The notes beneath the pieces were generated by a model. It did not search any database, had not been told where the DNA came from, and saw only the letters and a program-made list of their open reading frames with translations. The position numbers and the translations under genes were made by a program. Below, piece by piece: positions 1 through 7,361 of a DNA stretch of 15,940 nt; position 1 is the stretch's first letter, and each line of letters starts with the position of its first letter. Origin of the DNA: Pelagophyceae sp. CCMP2097 (taxonomy: Eukaryota; Sar; Pelagophyceae); the NCBI GenBank assembly GCA_026770575.1, contig MU657339.1, positions 40,196 through 56,135 of the forward strand, given 5' to 3'.

Positions 1-420
1 GCGACGAGGTCGCCGCCCTCGGGGTACGAGGCGCCGCGATACGTCCGCGTGCGGCTAAACTTGGCGTCGGCCTCGAGCGCGCGGTGGAGCATGCGCCAGT
101 CGCCGCCGGGCGGCCCGGCTCGCCGAGCTTGACGCCGAGGTTGAAGAGGACTTATGCGTCGTCCGCGTTGACCGCGGCCGCCCGCTCGCACGCCTACGAG
201 AGTCGTCGGCACCGCGCGGTGCGCCGCCGCCGCCGTGAAGGTGCGCTCCTCGCGTCGCATCTGCTCGAGAACGGGCCCGTCTCCCGGGGGCATGAAAGAG
301 GCGCGGTGCACGGTGCATCTCGTCGAAGAGCGCGAAGACTCCTACCACGTGCTCCGCGCCAAGCTTGTTGAGAATTTCGAGGTGCAGTGGCGCGCGCGCG
401 CGGTGGAGTGGCTCAACTAA
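1..420 (-). pseudogene. Decayed PPR/TPR-like gene remnant running off the left edge
   Basis: The minus strand shows protein-like segments with GC-ending codons in several different frames. FALFDEMH (about 340..313) and EQMRREERTFTAAAAHRAV (about 270..216) resemble helical pentatricopeptide-type repeats. VLFNLGVKLGEPG (about 151..113) resembles a TPR helix. DWRMLHRALEADAKF followed by TYRGASYPEGGDL (107..1) continues beyond the window. The segments lie in at least three frames, and an in-frame TAA sits at 154..152 directly before VLFNLG, so this copy cannot make one continuous protein unless introns are hidden. The TYRG tetrapeptide is reminiscent of the first motif of ADP-ribosyltransferase domains; that is a guess. 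Alternatives are a live gene with several unrecognised introns, or a captured fragment. Confidence 0.4.
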
Positions 421-488
421 AGTAACGGGACTTTTTTAAATCTGCTTTATCGAGCTCTGGTTGCCTTTTGTGATTTAAAAGTTCATTA

Positions 489-1080
489 GGGAGGTTCACT
501 TTTTTTGAACAAGTTCTGAACTCAGAGTTCAAGCGATAGTTCAAAAACGCATATACGCTGTTAGAAAATGTTCTGAACTTGTTCAAAATATTTATTGGCT
601 GTAAGGCTGACTGGCCGTGCTGTGCGCTTCTCGTGGTGAGGCTGACGTGTCCTGCAGAGAACAAAACGTCAAACGCGACGCAGAAAAAGTTGAATTTGCA
701 CTCAACTGCATTGGGTCACGGAAATTGTGATAGGCTACCACGGAAATTGTTTGGGTGTCGCGCGGAAACTGTTTTCGCTGCGCGCGGCGCGAAGGGCGAC
801 GCGCTTCGGCGGCGCGTTTGTCGCGCCGAGCGCGCGGCGGCGGCGCGCGTCGATCGCGCCCGGGCGCGTCGAAAACGGTGCGCTACGGAGCGAGGACGGC
901 CGCCGGGACGGACCCCGCGGCACGCAATAAACGCCGTTCAACCCTCGTATTTTCCAATGTGCAAGGCAGTTCTGAACAAGTTCAGAACAAGGTGTTCTGA
1001 ACAAGTTCATAACATTTCCTAACAGCGTATTTGCGTTTTTGAACTCAGTTCTGAACTTGTTCAAAAAAAGTGAACCTCTC
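489..1080. mobile_element. TA-flanked terminal-inverted-repeat element, 592 bp, non-autonomous
   Basis: The ends are inverted copies: GGGAGGTTCAC then a T-run and GAACAAGTTC at the left, and the complement of GAGAGGTTCAC with the same continuation at the right. The similarity runs about 110 bp inward, including a shared block around ACGCATATACGCTGTTAG/AAATGTT. The dinucleotide TA flanks both ends (487..488 and 1081..1082), as expected for insertion by the Tc1/mariner superfamily. GAACAAGTTC-type sub-repeats are multiplied in both arms. The interior is GC-rich and carries a 182-bp module found again at 11014..11195. No transposase is encoded, so it would depend on an enzyme supplied elsewhere. 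Confidence 0.75.
731..912. repeat. Dispersed GC-rich 182-bp repeat, copy 1
   Basis: It begins TAGGCTACCACGGAAATTGTTT and ends CCGGGACGGA. It is nearly identical, in the same orientation and with the same length, to 11014..11195. The central block GACGCGCTTCGGCGGCGCG through CGCCCGGGCGCGTCGAAAAC is unchanged between copies. Both contain two spaced copies of CGGAAATTGTT or a variant near the left end. This copy lies inside the 489..1080 element; the second copy has no recognisable inverted ends. All six frames look like GC-rich artefacts, not protein. Confidence 0.85.
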
Positions 1081-1085
1081 TAATA

Positions 1086-1580
1086 ATTCCTATGAGAAAC
1101 CCCGCTCGAGATAGGAAGAAAGGTTCTTTCCAAGCATTTTTGGGTTGTGAGGCGTTGAAGCGCCGGCAAGGTGGGGCACCTCGGGTCTCTTCCCCCCCTC
1201 GACAGTCCGTTGATGAGATAAGGCGCGTACTTGGGACGTAAACTTCAGGCGGCGGTCGCGGCCACCGCGGCGGTCGCGTCGGTCTTCCTGGGCTTTTTCG
1301 CATACTTGCCACGTCTCGCTTCTGCCGTGATACCGTCGATGAGGCTGGCGCTCTCCTTCAACACCGAGAGCCGCGAACATGAGCTTGTCGCGCTTCACTC
1401 GGTCGCCTAGGGCTAGGCTGCGAATTACCCGGGATTTTAACGGGAAGGAACGTAATTACTCGGTATTACTGGGCGTGGCAGTAATATGCAGTAATATCGC
1501 CAACAATGGTTGCTGCTCCAAAAAAAATCTTCTTTAGGGCGTAAGAGAGCTCTCTACGCGCCCTCTGGGCGACTAGGAGC
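1086..1580. other. Stretch without a recognised gene
   Basis: I see no convincing coding frame. From about 1425 to 1500 the sequence is rich in AATTAC/GTAATA-type words (GTAATTACTCGGTATTACTG). A loosely related inverted version lies at 1931..1985, which might mark the ends of a small decayed element enclosing the reading frame at 1581..1850. The match is short and imperfect. Confidence 0.3.
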
Positions 1581-1850
1581 CTAGCACGCCACTCGGCCGA
1601 GCATTTGAAGTTGTTTTGGGTGGTCGGCGCGGATGTCGGCGATCATGTCGTGCAGGCCCTCGACCTTCTGTACCACGCGCCACAAGTCTTCGGCGTCGGC
1701 GTTGAAGCCTTCCTGCGCATGGAGGATGTCGAACCAACGGCCCTTGGGAGGTACGACAGCGATGTCCGACATGGCGTCGGCTTCCAAGGGACCGTCGACC
1801 ACCTTTTGAATCGTTTTAGCCAAAGTCGAGTGCAATTCACAGCCAGTCGT
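1581..1850 (-). CDS. Unidentified coding remnant of about 89 codons
   Basis: An open minus-strand frame runs from a TGA at 1853..1851 to a stop at 1581. It has protein-like composition: DGPLEADAMSDIAVVPP near the start, then RWFDILHAQEGFNADAEDLW and a helical stretch VVQKVEGLHDMIADIRADH. Codons are GC-ending in the middle. There is no in-frame ATG near the left of the frame, so this is an internal fragment or an exon. I do not recognise the family. It lies on the same strand as the retroelement and transposase-like remnants downstream in coordinate and may derive from one of them. Confidence 0.35.
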   Translation of the reverse strand, partial: TTGCELHSTLAKTIQKVVDGPLEADAMSDIAVVPPKGRWFDILHAQEGFNADAEDLWRVVQKVEGLHDMIADIRADHPKQLQMLGRVAC

Positions 1851-1985
1851 TCAGAAGTTGGGGAGAAGCAAAGTCGTTTCGCACTTGACGAGTAATACGG
1901 ACCGCAGCGCGCTGGATTTTTGGCTTGCGTAGTAACGCAATTACCTCGGATTTCTTTACCTCGGAGTAATCAGTAACCGAGTATT

Positions 1986-2348
1986 TCACAGCCTAGTCCT
2001 TAGGTATCTTTTGAGGCACGCCGGGAAACCGCTCGCGACTCCGTTTGCAATGTTGTGGCGGTCCAGAGTTTCCAGCCATTCCCCCAGACGCAGGCGGTCG
2101 CGGATGCATGCGAATCGCATTTCCATGCGGTTCATCAGAGCGTGGATGCTCTCGGACGCGTCTTCGCAAAACAGCCCGAGGGTGCGCCAGCGCCGCACAA
2201 ACCGCGGCACCTCGAACTCGACCATGTGCGTCTTGATCTGGCGGTTCGCGCCGAGCTGGCGCAGCCGCCGCGGCACCGACTCGCACAGACCGCAGTGCGT
2301 CTCGATTTCGTCGTTGGTCAGCACGCGGCGCGAGGTGCATAAGCTCGC
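1986..2348 (-). pseudogene. C-terminal fragment resembling a transposon-associated protein
   Basis: An open minus-strand frame follows a TAA at 2351..2349 and ends at 1986. It contains KTHMVEFEVPRFVRRW, then LGLFCEDASESIHALMNR and MEMRFACIRDRLRLGEWLE. The pattern (K-x-H-x-x-E-x-x-V-x-x-F, then G-L-F-x-E-[DQ]-x-x-E-[SA]-I-H-[AS]) is one I associate with the C-terminal part of large transposon-borne proteins of unclear class in many protist and invertebrate genomes; that link is from memory. No start codon opens the frame and only about 120 residues remain, so it is a truncated piece. It follows the Gag-protease region on the same strand at a distance of 64 bp but need not belong to it. Confidence 0.4.
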
Positions 2349-2412
2349 TTAGAGTGGTTCCAGAACAACCCATTTTCTGAATCCTTTTAATTTCTCAAAC
2401 GAACCCCGCTTT

Positions 2413-3405
2413 TTAGAGGCTTTGAAACAGCTGTGCCTTGTCGATGATCGTCACCATGCCCGTCGTTCGAAACATGGAACTGCTCGAGATGATTTTGTGC
2501 TTGATCGACGGAAAGACGAAGACCTCGGGGATCTCTAACGTCGTGTCGCCCGCGCCCTGGACTTTGCCGTGCCAGTGCATGGAGAGTCTGGACTGGCGCA
2601 TGCCGTTTCCCGCGTCGATCGTAGTGACGGTCTGGTTCTCGGGGAGCAAAGAGAACCGGCGCGCGCCGTCGGTGCCCGTGAAGACGTTGAGCGAGGCGCC
2701 GGTGTCCACTATCGCGACCATGGGGACGTCGTCCTGGGTTCCGATGATGTCCTTGATCGAGTAGGACGGAAGCTGAATGGCGGCGATTATCTCGGCGGCG
2801 CGTGTCTGGAGCATGGCGTCGCCGAGGTAGAGCGACGCGCGCGGAGTCATGCGCGGGTCGTAGGTCGCGCGCGCGTCGTCGGTGCTCGCGGGCCGGTGGC
2901 CGTACGGAACGAAAGCTCCCGCGTGCGGGGGGTAGGTGCCGGCTCGCGGGCCGCGCTCGTAGGCGCCGCGCGCGCTGCGGTCGAAGCCGTTGGCGCCGTA
3001 GGGCTTGTTGCGCGATGCGCGGTCGTTGCCGCCGCGCAAGCCGTTGCCGCCGCGCCCGTTGCGGTCGAAACCGTTGGCGCCACGTCCGTCGCGGTCGTCG
3101 GTGGGCTTTAGCGCGATGGTGCGCGGCATGCCCGAGTGCCACTCGTGCCTGGGCGCCTTTAAGCATTCCGCGGCGCAGTGGCCCGGAATGTTGCAAAAGT
3201 CGCATGCGCCCGTGTAGTACCTCCGAAAGGCGTCGTCGTCCTTGGGCGTCAAGCAGTGCGGCGTGTTCGGCGCGGGCTTGGCGTGTAGCCTAGCCGCGTC
3301 CTTGGCCGTGGTTGCCGAAGCGGCTAGGAAAACGGTTGCGTTTGCGGTTGGGGTAGACGTGCGCATGTTGATGAGCTGGACGACCATCTCGTCGTACTGG
3401 GCGTC
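2413..3405 (-). CDS. Retrotransposon nucleocapsid zinc knuckle and aspartic protease
   Basis: This frame continues Gag after the TAA; the first ATG is at 3387..3385. Numbered from that Met, the CCHC knuckle CDFCNIPGHCAAEC spans residues 62-75 (3204..3163), with spacing C-x2-C-x4-H-x4-C typical of nucleocapsids that bind RNA. An Arg/Gly/Asn-rich region (about 100-145) repeats GANGFDR twice. The protease signature VAIVDTGASLNVF places the catalytic Asp at residue 228 (2706..2704). A C-terminal lobe with DAGNG, LEIPEVFVFPSIKHKIISSS and FRTTGMVTII follows. The protein stops at residue 324, directly after the lobe. As a retropepsin it would act as a dimer to process Gag. Whether it is translated depends on bypass of the upstream TAA. 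Confidence 0.75.
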   Translation of the reverse strand, partial: DAQYDEMVVQLINMRTSTPTANATVFLAASATTAKDAARLHAKPAPNTPHCLTPKDDDAFRRYYTGACDFCNIPGHCAAECLKAPRHEWHSGMPRTIALKPTDDRDGRGANGFDRNGRGGNGLRGGNDRASRNKPYGANGFDRSARGAYERGPRAGTYPPHAGAFVPYGHRPASTDDARATYDPRMTPRASLYLGDAMLQTRAAEIIAAIQLPSYSIKDIIGTQDDVPMVAIVDTGASLNVFTGTDGARRFSLLPENQTVTTIDAGNGMRQSRLSMHWHGKVQGAGDTTLEIPEVFVFPSIKHKIISSSSMFRTTGMVTIIDKAQLFQSL

Positions 3406-4371
3406 TTAGCGTACCCATTCGCTCAGCACCACGGCGAGTGCGGGCAGGTCGATGCCGCGGCGGAAGAACGACGTCTTGGGGACTTCGGTCATCGTAGAGT
3501 TGGATGCCAAGTTGTAGGCCTTGAACGCTTCCTTGCACTCGAAGAGGAACTTGCGGATGTCGCCGCCCTGGGCCGCCAACGAGAGTTCGTTGATGCGCGA
3601 GAAAGCGAAGCTGATGTCGACGCCTTCAGCAGTTTTGACGTAAGAGTCGTAGATGGCCTGCGCCATGTCAGCCCCCTTGCCGATGCCGCAGACGCCGACC
3701 ACGGAGCTCGCATCCGTGCCGTCGACCATGAGCGTCAAGACGATGGCCATGTAGTTGTCGATGAGCGAATCGGCGCGGATGGCGGTGAGGTCGAACTTGT
3801 CTGCGGCCAAGCCGTGGAGCCGGGCGTCGTAGTTCTCCAGGAAGCGGAACATCTGCAAGAAGCGTTTCCGATCGCCGTGCGCGTTGCCGGTGAGGCCGAG
3901 CTTGAATTGTGCGGCGCCGGTTTGGATCAGCTTGTAGTCAAAGGCCTTGTACAGGTCGGTGGTAGTCGGAGGCGTGGACGCCGTAGAGCCGGGTGCTGTG
4001 GAAGACACCGGAGGGGACGTCGAATCCGTAGTCGAAAGGCCAGGGGCCGCCGCAGGCGCCCTAGGGGCCTCGGTAGGCGGAGGCGGGGGCGACGCGGCGT
4101 CGAACGCGGCACGCGCTGCGACCGCGGCGTCAAACTCCTCCCGGTGGCGGAGGAGGGAGGCCGCGATCTCGCCGCGCTGGGCCGCGAGGTCGCGGTTGAC
4201 GTCGCGGAGCTCGGTGGCGCGCTGCTGCAGGAGAGTCTCGTCGCGAGGGGCGCCGTTGCCCTGGATCGGCTGCAAGATGTCGGGGCCGAGCTGGGCCTCC
4301 ATCTCCTCTTGTGCCGCCGCAGGTAGAGGCGGATCGGGAGTGGTCGCGCGAGGCGCGGCGCGGGGCGGCAT
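3406..4371 (-). CDS. gag: Retrotransposon Gag, N-terminal part up to an in-frame TAA
   Basis: The ATG at 4371..4369 opens 321 codons. Residues 1-50 are Pro/Ala-rich. Residues about 51-95 form a charged helical, likely coiled-coil, segment (ATELRDVNRDLAAQRGEIAA). A Pro/Ser/Thr-rich linker follows, and from about residue 140 a compact domain (LYKAFDYKLIQTGAAQFKLG, then FLQMFRFLENYDARLHGL) fits a Gag capsid-like fold. The frame halts at TAA (3408..3406) after LSEWVR, yet the same frame continues without another stop through the zinc knuckle and protease. The TAA is one C-to-T change away from CAA (Gln), so a nonsense mutation is the simplest reading; readthrough is possible but unsupported. Capsid proteins of this kind package the element's own RNA in the cytoplasm. 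Confidence 0.7.
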   Translation of the reverse strand: MPPRAAPRATTPDPPLPAAAQEEMEAQLGPDILQPIQGNGAPRDETLLQQRATELRDVNRDLAAQRGEIAASLLRHREEFDAAVAARAAFDAASPPPPPTEAPRAPAAAPGLSTTDSTSPPVSSTAPGSTASTPPTTTDLYKAFDYKLIQTGAAQFKLGLTGNAHGDRKRFLQMFRFLENYDARLHGLAADKFDLTAIRADSLIDNYMAIVLTLMVDGTDASSVVGVCGIGKGADMAQAIYDSYVKTAEGVDISFAFSRINELSLAAQGGDIRKFLFECKEAFKAYNLASNSTMTEVPKTSFFRRGIDLPALAVVLSEWVR

Positions 4372-4698
4372 GGAAGCCGAGAGTCGAAGCGCTTGTCGTG
4401 GATGAGCGCGTAGCTAAGGGCCCATTAACCCGTAGTGCCCACAGTCAGAGTAAGAACTGTGTTAGGAATCTTAGAGGGTAAGAGTTCCCTCGGAAATGGC
4501 AAGGGTTAGAGTTCCCTCGGCGGAAATGGAATCTCCGCAAGGAACGGCGGGATGCCGCGATGGCTAGGCTGGGCCCTGCCAAAGCGGCTGCGTCACCAGC
4601 GCCCGACTTGGGGCTGGAGAGGACGCGGAATCTCAAAGGCTTTGCAAAAACAAGCTAAAACAGGAGCTAAATAAATCTTATCCTTAGAGTGTTTATAG
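4372..4698. other. Leader side of the retroelement and short direct repeat; no gene seen
   Basis: No credible reading frame. It contains a direct repeat at about 4478..4530: GTAAGAGTTCCCTCGGAAATGG recurs as GTTAGAGTTCCCTCGGCGGAAATGG. The stretch is upstream of the Gag start and would hold a 5' leader and a primer-binding site if the element were complete, but I cannot identify either. Confidence 0.3.
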
Positions 4699-4848
4699 AG
4701 CTTTTTCCCCTGATATCCAAAACACGCCCCATCGGCGGGTTCGGGGAGATCAGGCCCAAACACGCCCCATCGACGGGTTCGGGGAGATCGGGCCTGATCT
4801 CCCCGAACCCGTCGATGGGACGTGTTTTGGATATCAGGGGAAAAAGCT
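4699..4848. repeat. Large hairpin with 59-bp arms and a third arm copy in the loop
   Basis: Left arm 4699..4757 (starting AGCTTTTTCCCCTGATATCC) and right arm 4790..4848 are inverted copies with two mismatches. The 32-bp loop (4758..4789) is itself a direct copy, one base different, of left-arm positions 4720..4751 (AAACACGCCCCATCG then GGGTTCGGGGAGATC). The right arm can therefore pair with either the left arm or the loop. The ends AGCT/AGCT have no clear target duplication. It may be a foldback mini-element. Confidence 0.85.
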
Positions 4849-5165
4849 AAAATGTGCGTAGTTTTCAATAATACCACCTTTTGACGACACCGCAGGCGGC
4901 GGGGAGGGGGCGATGGCTGGGGATTCTTGTACATTAACGATGCAGTTTTCGGTGCTGAGTCCGCCTGGCTACTCCGATTCTTCGTGGGCGCCAAGCCTGG
5001 AGGGATACCAGCCTCAAATGGCCTAGACGCGGCCGAATAAAACAATCAAGCTCGCCACGCGATTCTACGCCCAAAACTACACAAAAGATGCATCGACCTC
5101 TCGGCGAATTATGGAGCGCAACACCGCGGCCCGGGCAGCCAAAATTCTAAAATAAACGCTCTCTT
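4849..5165. other. Stretch without a recognised gene
   Basis: The only long frame crosses the hairpin on the minus strand and has no domain-like content, so I do not call it. I see no RNA gene, repeat or regulatory signal here. Confidence 0.3.
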
Positions 5166-5594
5166 AAGCTGAAAGTTATCTAAATTTTAAAGCTTTAAGC
5201 TGCCTTTGAAGCTGGAAATGGAGGAGCTATCTAAATTTTAAGAGGCTTCACATAAAATACTTCTCTCTCCGAGCCGTTAAATAGGTCCATTTAAAACTGA
5301 GTTCTGCTCGGATTTTAAACGAGTTCAGCGAGTCACTCGCGCGATGAGATGTCGGATGCCATGCATATGGTCGAATGCCGCCCGCGTCGATGCCCGCGCC
5401 GGTGCCGGCGCCCGCGCTGATACTCGCGCCGCGCGGCGAAGTTTGAACAAAAGGCACAGCCGGGGTCGCTGGCGTGGGGCGCCGCGTACTGTAAAAATGG
5501 TCGGCTCGTTCGGTGCCCGCGGCGTCGCCGCCGCGCGCAGCTCCGGCGGCGAGGCGCCCCCGCCGCCGTTCGGTGTGCTGTCTCGAAGTTCGGC

Positions 5595-5963
5595 TCAATT
5601 TATCGGCGGGGCCGCGTTGTGGAGCGCGTCGCTCCACGTGTAAAGAATGGTGGTCTTGCCAGCCGCGTCGCGGCGGCGCCACCGTTCGTGGTGTCGTGGG
5701 CCCGTCGCTCCCGACACCGGCGCCCGGCTGTAGGCCCGCCGGTCGAGGTTTGAGCTTCGGCGTTTTTGTATACTTTTCCGTCTCGGGTCGATAACAAGGC
5801 GGCGCGGCGGCACTTTCGCTCGAAACTTCTGCCGGCATCGCCCCCGCCGGGCCCGTCCCGTCGTCGCAGTATGAAGCGAATGCAACGCCGGCGCCGCGCT
5901 TGGCGCGCTGCGCCGCGGTTGCAAGCCCCCCCCCGTCGCACCACGGCAGCGCTTTCGCTTCAA
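5595..5963 (-). pseudogene. Fragment carrying an Arf-type GTPase P-loop
   Basis: On the minus strand 5669..5640 reads DAAGKTTILY, identical to the core of the Arf-family phosphate-binding loop (usually GLDAAGKTTILYKL). The leading GL is replaced by RR, and after ILY the sequence (TWSDALHNAAPPIN, then a stop at 5595) no longer resembles an Arf. The upstream part of this frame is Arg-rich and not Arf-like either. Immediately after ILY lies a small palindrome, GTGGAGCG/CGCTCCAC (5639..5621). I read it as a captured or retrocopied scrap of an Arf gene, not a working GTPase; a short exon flanked by unseen introns is the alternative. Confidence 0.45.
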
Positions 5964-6044
5964 ACACGACCTATATGGGGCCCAGTCGCCGCCGTGGAGC
6001 CGCCGGAGGCGTTCCCCATGAGAGGCCAGTCAGCCGTGATAATA

Positions 6045-6761
6045 GGCAAATTCACTTTTTTCAAGGAGCTTTTCAAGCTGACTGGCGCATTTGCATAACG
6101 TCGCCTAAAACGCTTTAACGAGCAAGAACCAAGCCGACTGTGCTATGCGCATCTCCTGCTGACGCCGATGCGCCCAGCGCGCTCAGATCCTTCAGACTCG
6201 ATGAAGGAATTGGACAAGTTCACTTTTTTCAAGGAGCTTTTCAAGCTACTTTTTCAAATATTTCTTTTGTCGCTTCAACGTGAGCGCGAAGCGGCGTCAA
6301 GGGCGCCTTCCGTCGGCCACCCAGGTGAGATGGCGCGCGGGACGGGGCACGTCGGCCCCGCGACCGGCCCGCGCCTCGACGGAGGCGCGGGCACCATCGG
6401 CGCCGCCCCGCCCGCCAGAGGCCGCGCCCCGCCCCCTCCGCGCGGCGCGCCCGCGCCGCGCGCCCGCGCCGGGTTGGCGCTCATCTAACGTTCGCTCAAC
6501 GCCCGTTCAACGAACTCCTCCCGAGCTTTAAAAGCAACTGCGGCTGGGGCAAGTGGAAATGCATTCTTATTGGCGAGGGAATTATTTTTTTAATAGAGCT
6601 CTTCTGAACATTTGTTTGGACTTCATGTTCGTGGACGCGAAGAGATTTCCCGAGGCCAAATTTTGGGAAGTTGAGATTTTAAAGCAACTTTAAATGCAAA
6701 TACAGACTTTTGGCAACTTTAAAAGTAGCTTGAAAAGCTTCTTGAAAAAAGTGAAGCTGTC
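6045..6761. mobile_element. TA-flanked inverted-repeat element, 717 bp, with duplicated left end
   Basis: The left end GGCAAATTCAC, T-run, CAAGGAGCTTTTCAAGCT is inverted at the right end (about 6727..6761, complement of GACAGCTTCAC, T-run, CAAGAAGCTTTTCAAGCT). TA flanks both sides (6043..6044 and 6762..6763). A second direct copy of the left end lies at about 6213..6247, so the boundary could also be 6213. The terminal pattern (TA, GRSARRTTCAC, T-run) and the subterminal GCTGACTGGC/GCTGACG words are shared with the 489..1080 element, indicating a common Tc1/mariner-type family. The interior (about 6290..6480) is GC-rich and lacks a plausible protein. Confidence 0.65.
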
Positions 6762-7060
6762 TAATGTCACTTCGGCATCCTGAAAATAGACTTAATAAAA
6801 TTGCCTTTAAGCAGCTGACATCATTTTTGTCTTAAAAGTTATATTTAAGATAATTTTCGATTTTTGCGTTTATAATTAAAACTGAGTTTATTACAAGAGC
6901 GCGCCGGAGGCACACGGAGGACCCGACTTCGAGCGAAGGATACAGACGAATCCTATTGCAATGCCCACGTAAATAATAAAATTATTTAACTATTCGCCGA
7001 ACCTTCAAATCCTCCTTATCTTTATTTCTTATTTCTTATTGAGCTATTTTTTTTGTTTTT
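6762..7060. other. AT-rich stretch without a gene
   Basis: AT-rich sequence with several T-runs. No coding frame or RNA gene is visible. It contrasts sharply with the GC-rich deubiquitinase gene nearby. Confidence 0.4.
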
Positions 7061-7066
7061 TTTGCA

Positions 7067-7145
7067 GCCGACCAGATTCGAACCTGTGACCAAAAACTTC
7101 TCCTGCTGATTCTAATCATGCTCCTGCTCGACCTCCGCTCTCAAT
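7067..7145 (-). ncRNA. tRNA-derived (SINE-like) sequence
   Basis: The minus strand carries GGTTCGAATCT (7084..7074), a good match to the pol III B box of tRNA genes. A weak A-box-like GGTCGAGCAGGAG lies about 45 nt earlier. It is followed by an A-rich tail (GCAAAAAAAACAAAAAAAATAG) in place of a T-run terminator, as in tRNA-derived retroposons. The T stem has a mismatch and I cannot fold a full cloverleaf, so a functional tRNA is unlikely. Confidence 0.35.
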
Positions 7146-7233
7146 TTTAGCAATCGCATCGACCACCAATCGCTGAATCGGCCGAGTTGCTGCCCTTTTC
7201 TTTCCAAAGGTGGAACCTCGCGGATTTACCTGT

Positions 7234-7270
7234 GGACAGACAGAAGGACAGACAGACGGACGGACAGACA
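7234..7270. repeat. GACA/GGAC microsatellite
   Basis: Imperfect tandem tetranucleotides (GGACAGACAG, AAGGACAGACAGACGGACGG, ACAGACA). Low-complexity sequence with no evident role. Confidence 0.8.
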
Positions 7271-7298
7271 AAATTGCCCCTGATAATCCTTCAATCAA

Positions 7299-7361
7299 AG
7301 GACCCGAAGGGCCCTTGCCGTAAACTGACGTTGATTAAACGGCAAGGACCCTTCGGGTCCT
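7299..7361. repeat. Hairpin with 23-bp arms
   Basis: AGGACCCGAAGGGCCCTTGCCGT (arm 7299..7321, 23 nt) is inverted at 7339..7361 with a single C/T difference; the loop is 17 nt. No T-run adjoins it. It lies between the microsatellite and the right end of the 5166..7402 repeat, about 100 bp beyond the deubiquitinase stop codon. Confidence 0.8.

Larger units (their letters stand above)
2413..4371 (-). mobile_element. Ty1/copia-like retrotransposon fragment: Gag and protease only
   Basis: One continuous minus-strand frame encodes Gag, a CCHC zinc knuckle and an aspartic protease in the order usual for LTR retrotransposons, interrupted by a single TAA at 3408..3406. No integrase, reverse transcriptase or RNase H follows: the frame ends at a TAA (2415..2413) straight after the protease-like domain, and the next minus-strand frame is unrelated. 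I could not find matching long terminal repeats on the two sides. The C-terminal protease-region pattern (a GNG followed by L-x-I-P-x-V and then I-I-S-S-S-S-M) resembles copia-type polyproteins more than gypsy-type. The element is therefore a decayed or truncated copy, or a Gag-Pol element whose remainder was deleted. Confidence 0.75.

Noticed and set aside
579..1064. Long overlapping open frames on both strands inside the TA-flanked element
   Set aside because: Their content is Arg/Ala-rich from GC-rich non-coding repeat, and the same sequence recurs elsewhere as a dispersed repeat; no domain is visible.
2569..3293. Plus-strand open frames opposite the Gag-protease region
   Set aside because: They mirror the GC-ending codons of the real minus-strand frame, which has a zinc knuckle and protease motif.
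3814..4405. Plus-strand open frames opposite Gag
   Set aside because: Gly/Arg/Val-rich shadow of the Gag frame without recognisable content.
7234..7270. CRISPR-like or regulatory repeat
   Set aside because: A simple tetranucleotide microsatellite without spacers.
7299..7361. Rho-independent-type terminator for the deubiquitinase gene
   Set aside because: Such terminators are bacterial and no T-run follows; this gene is clearly eukaryotic.
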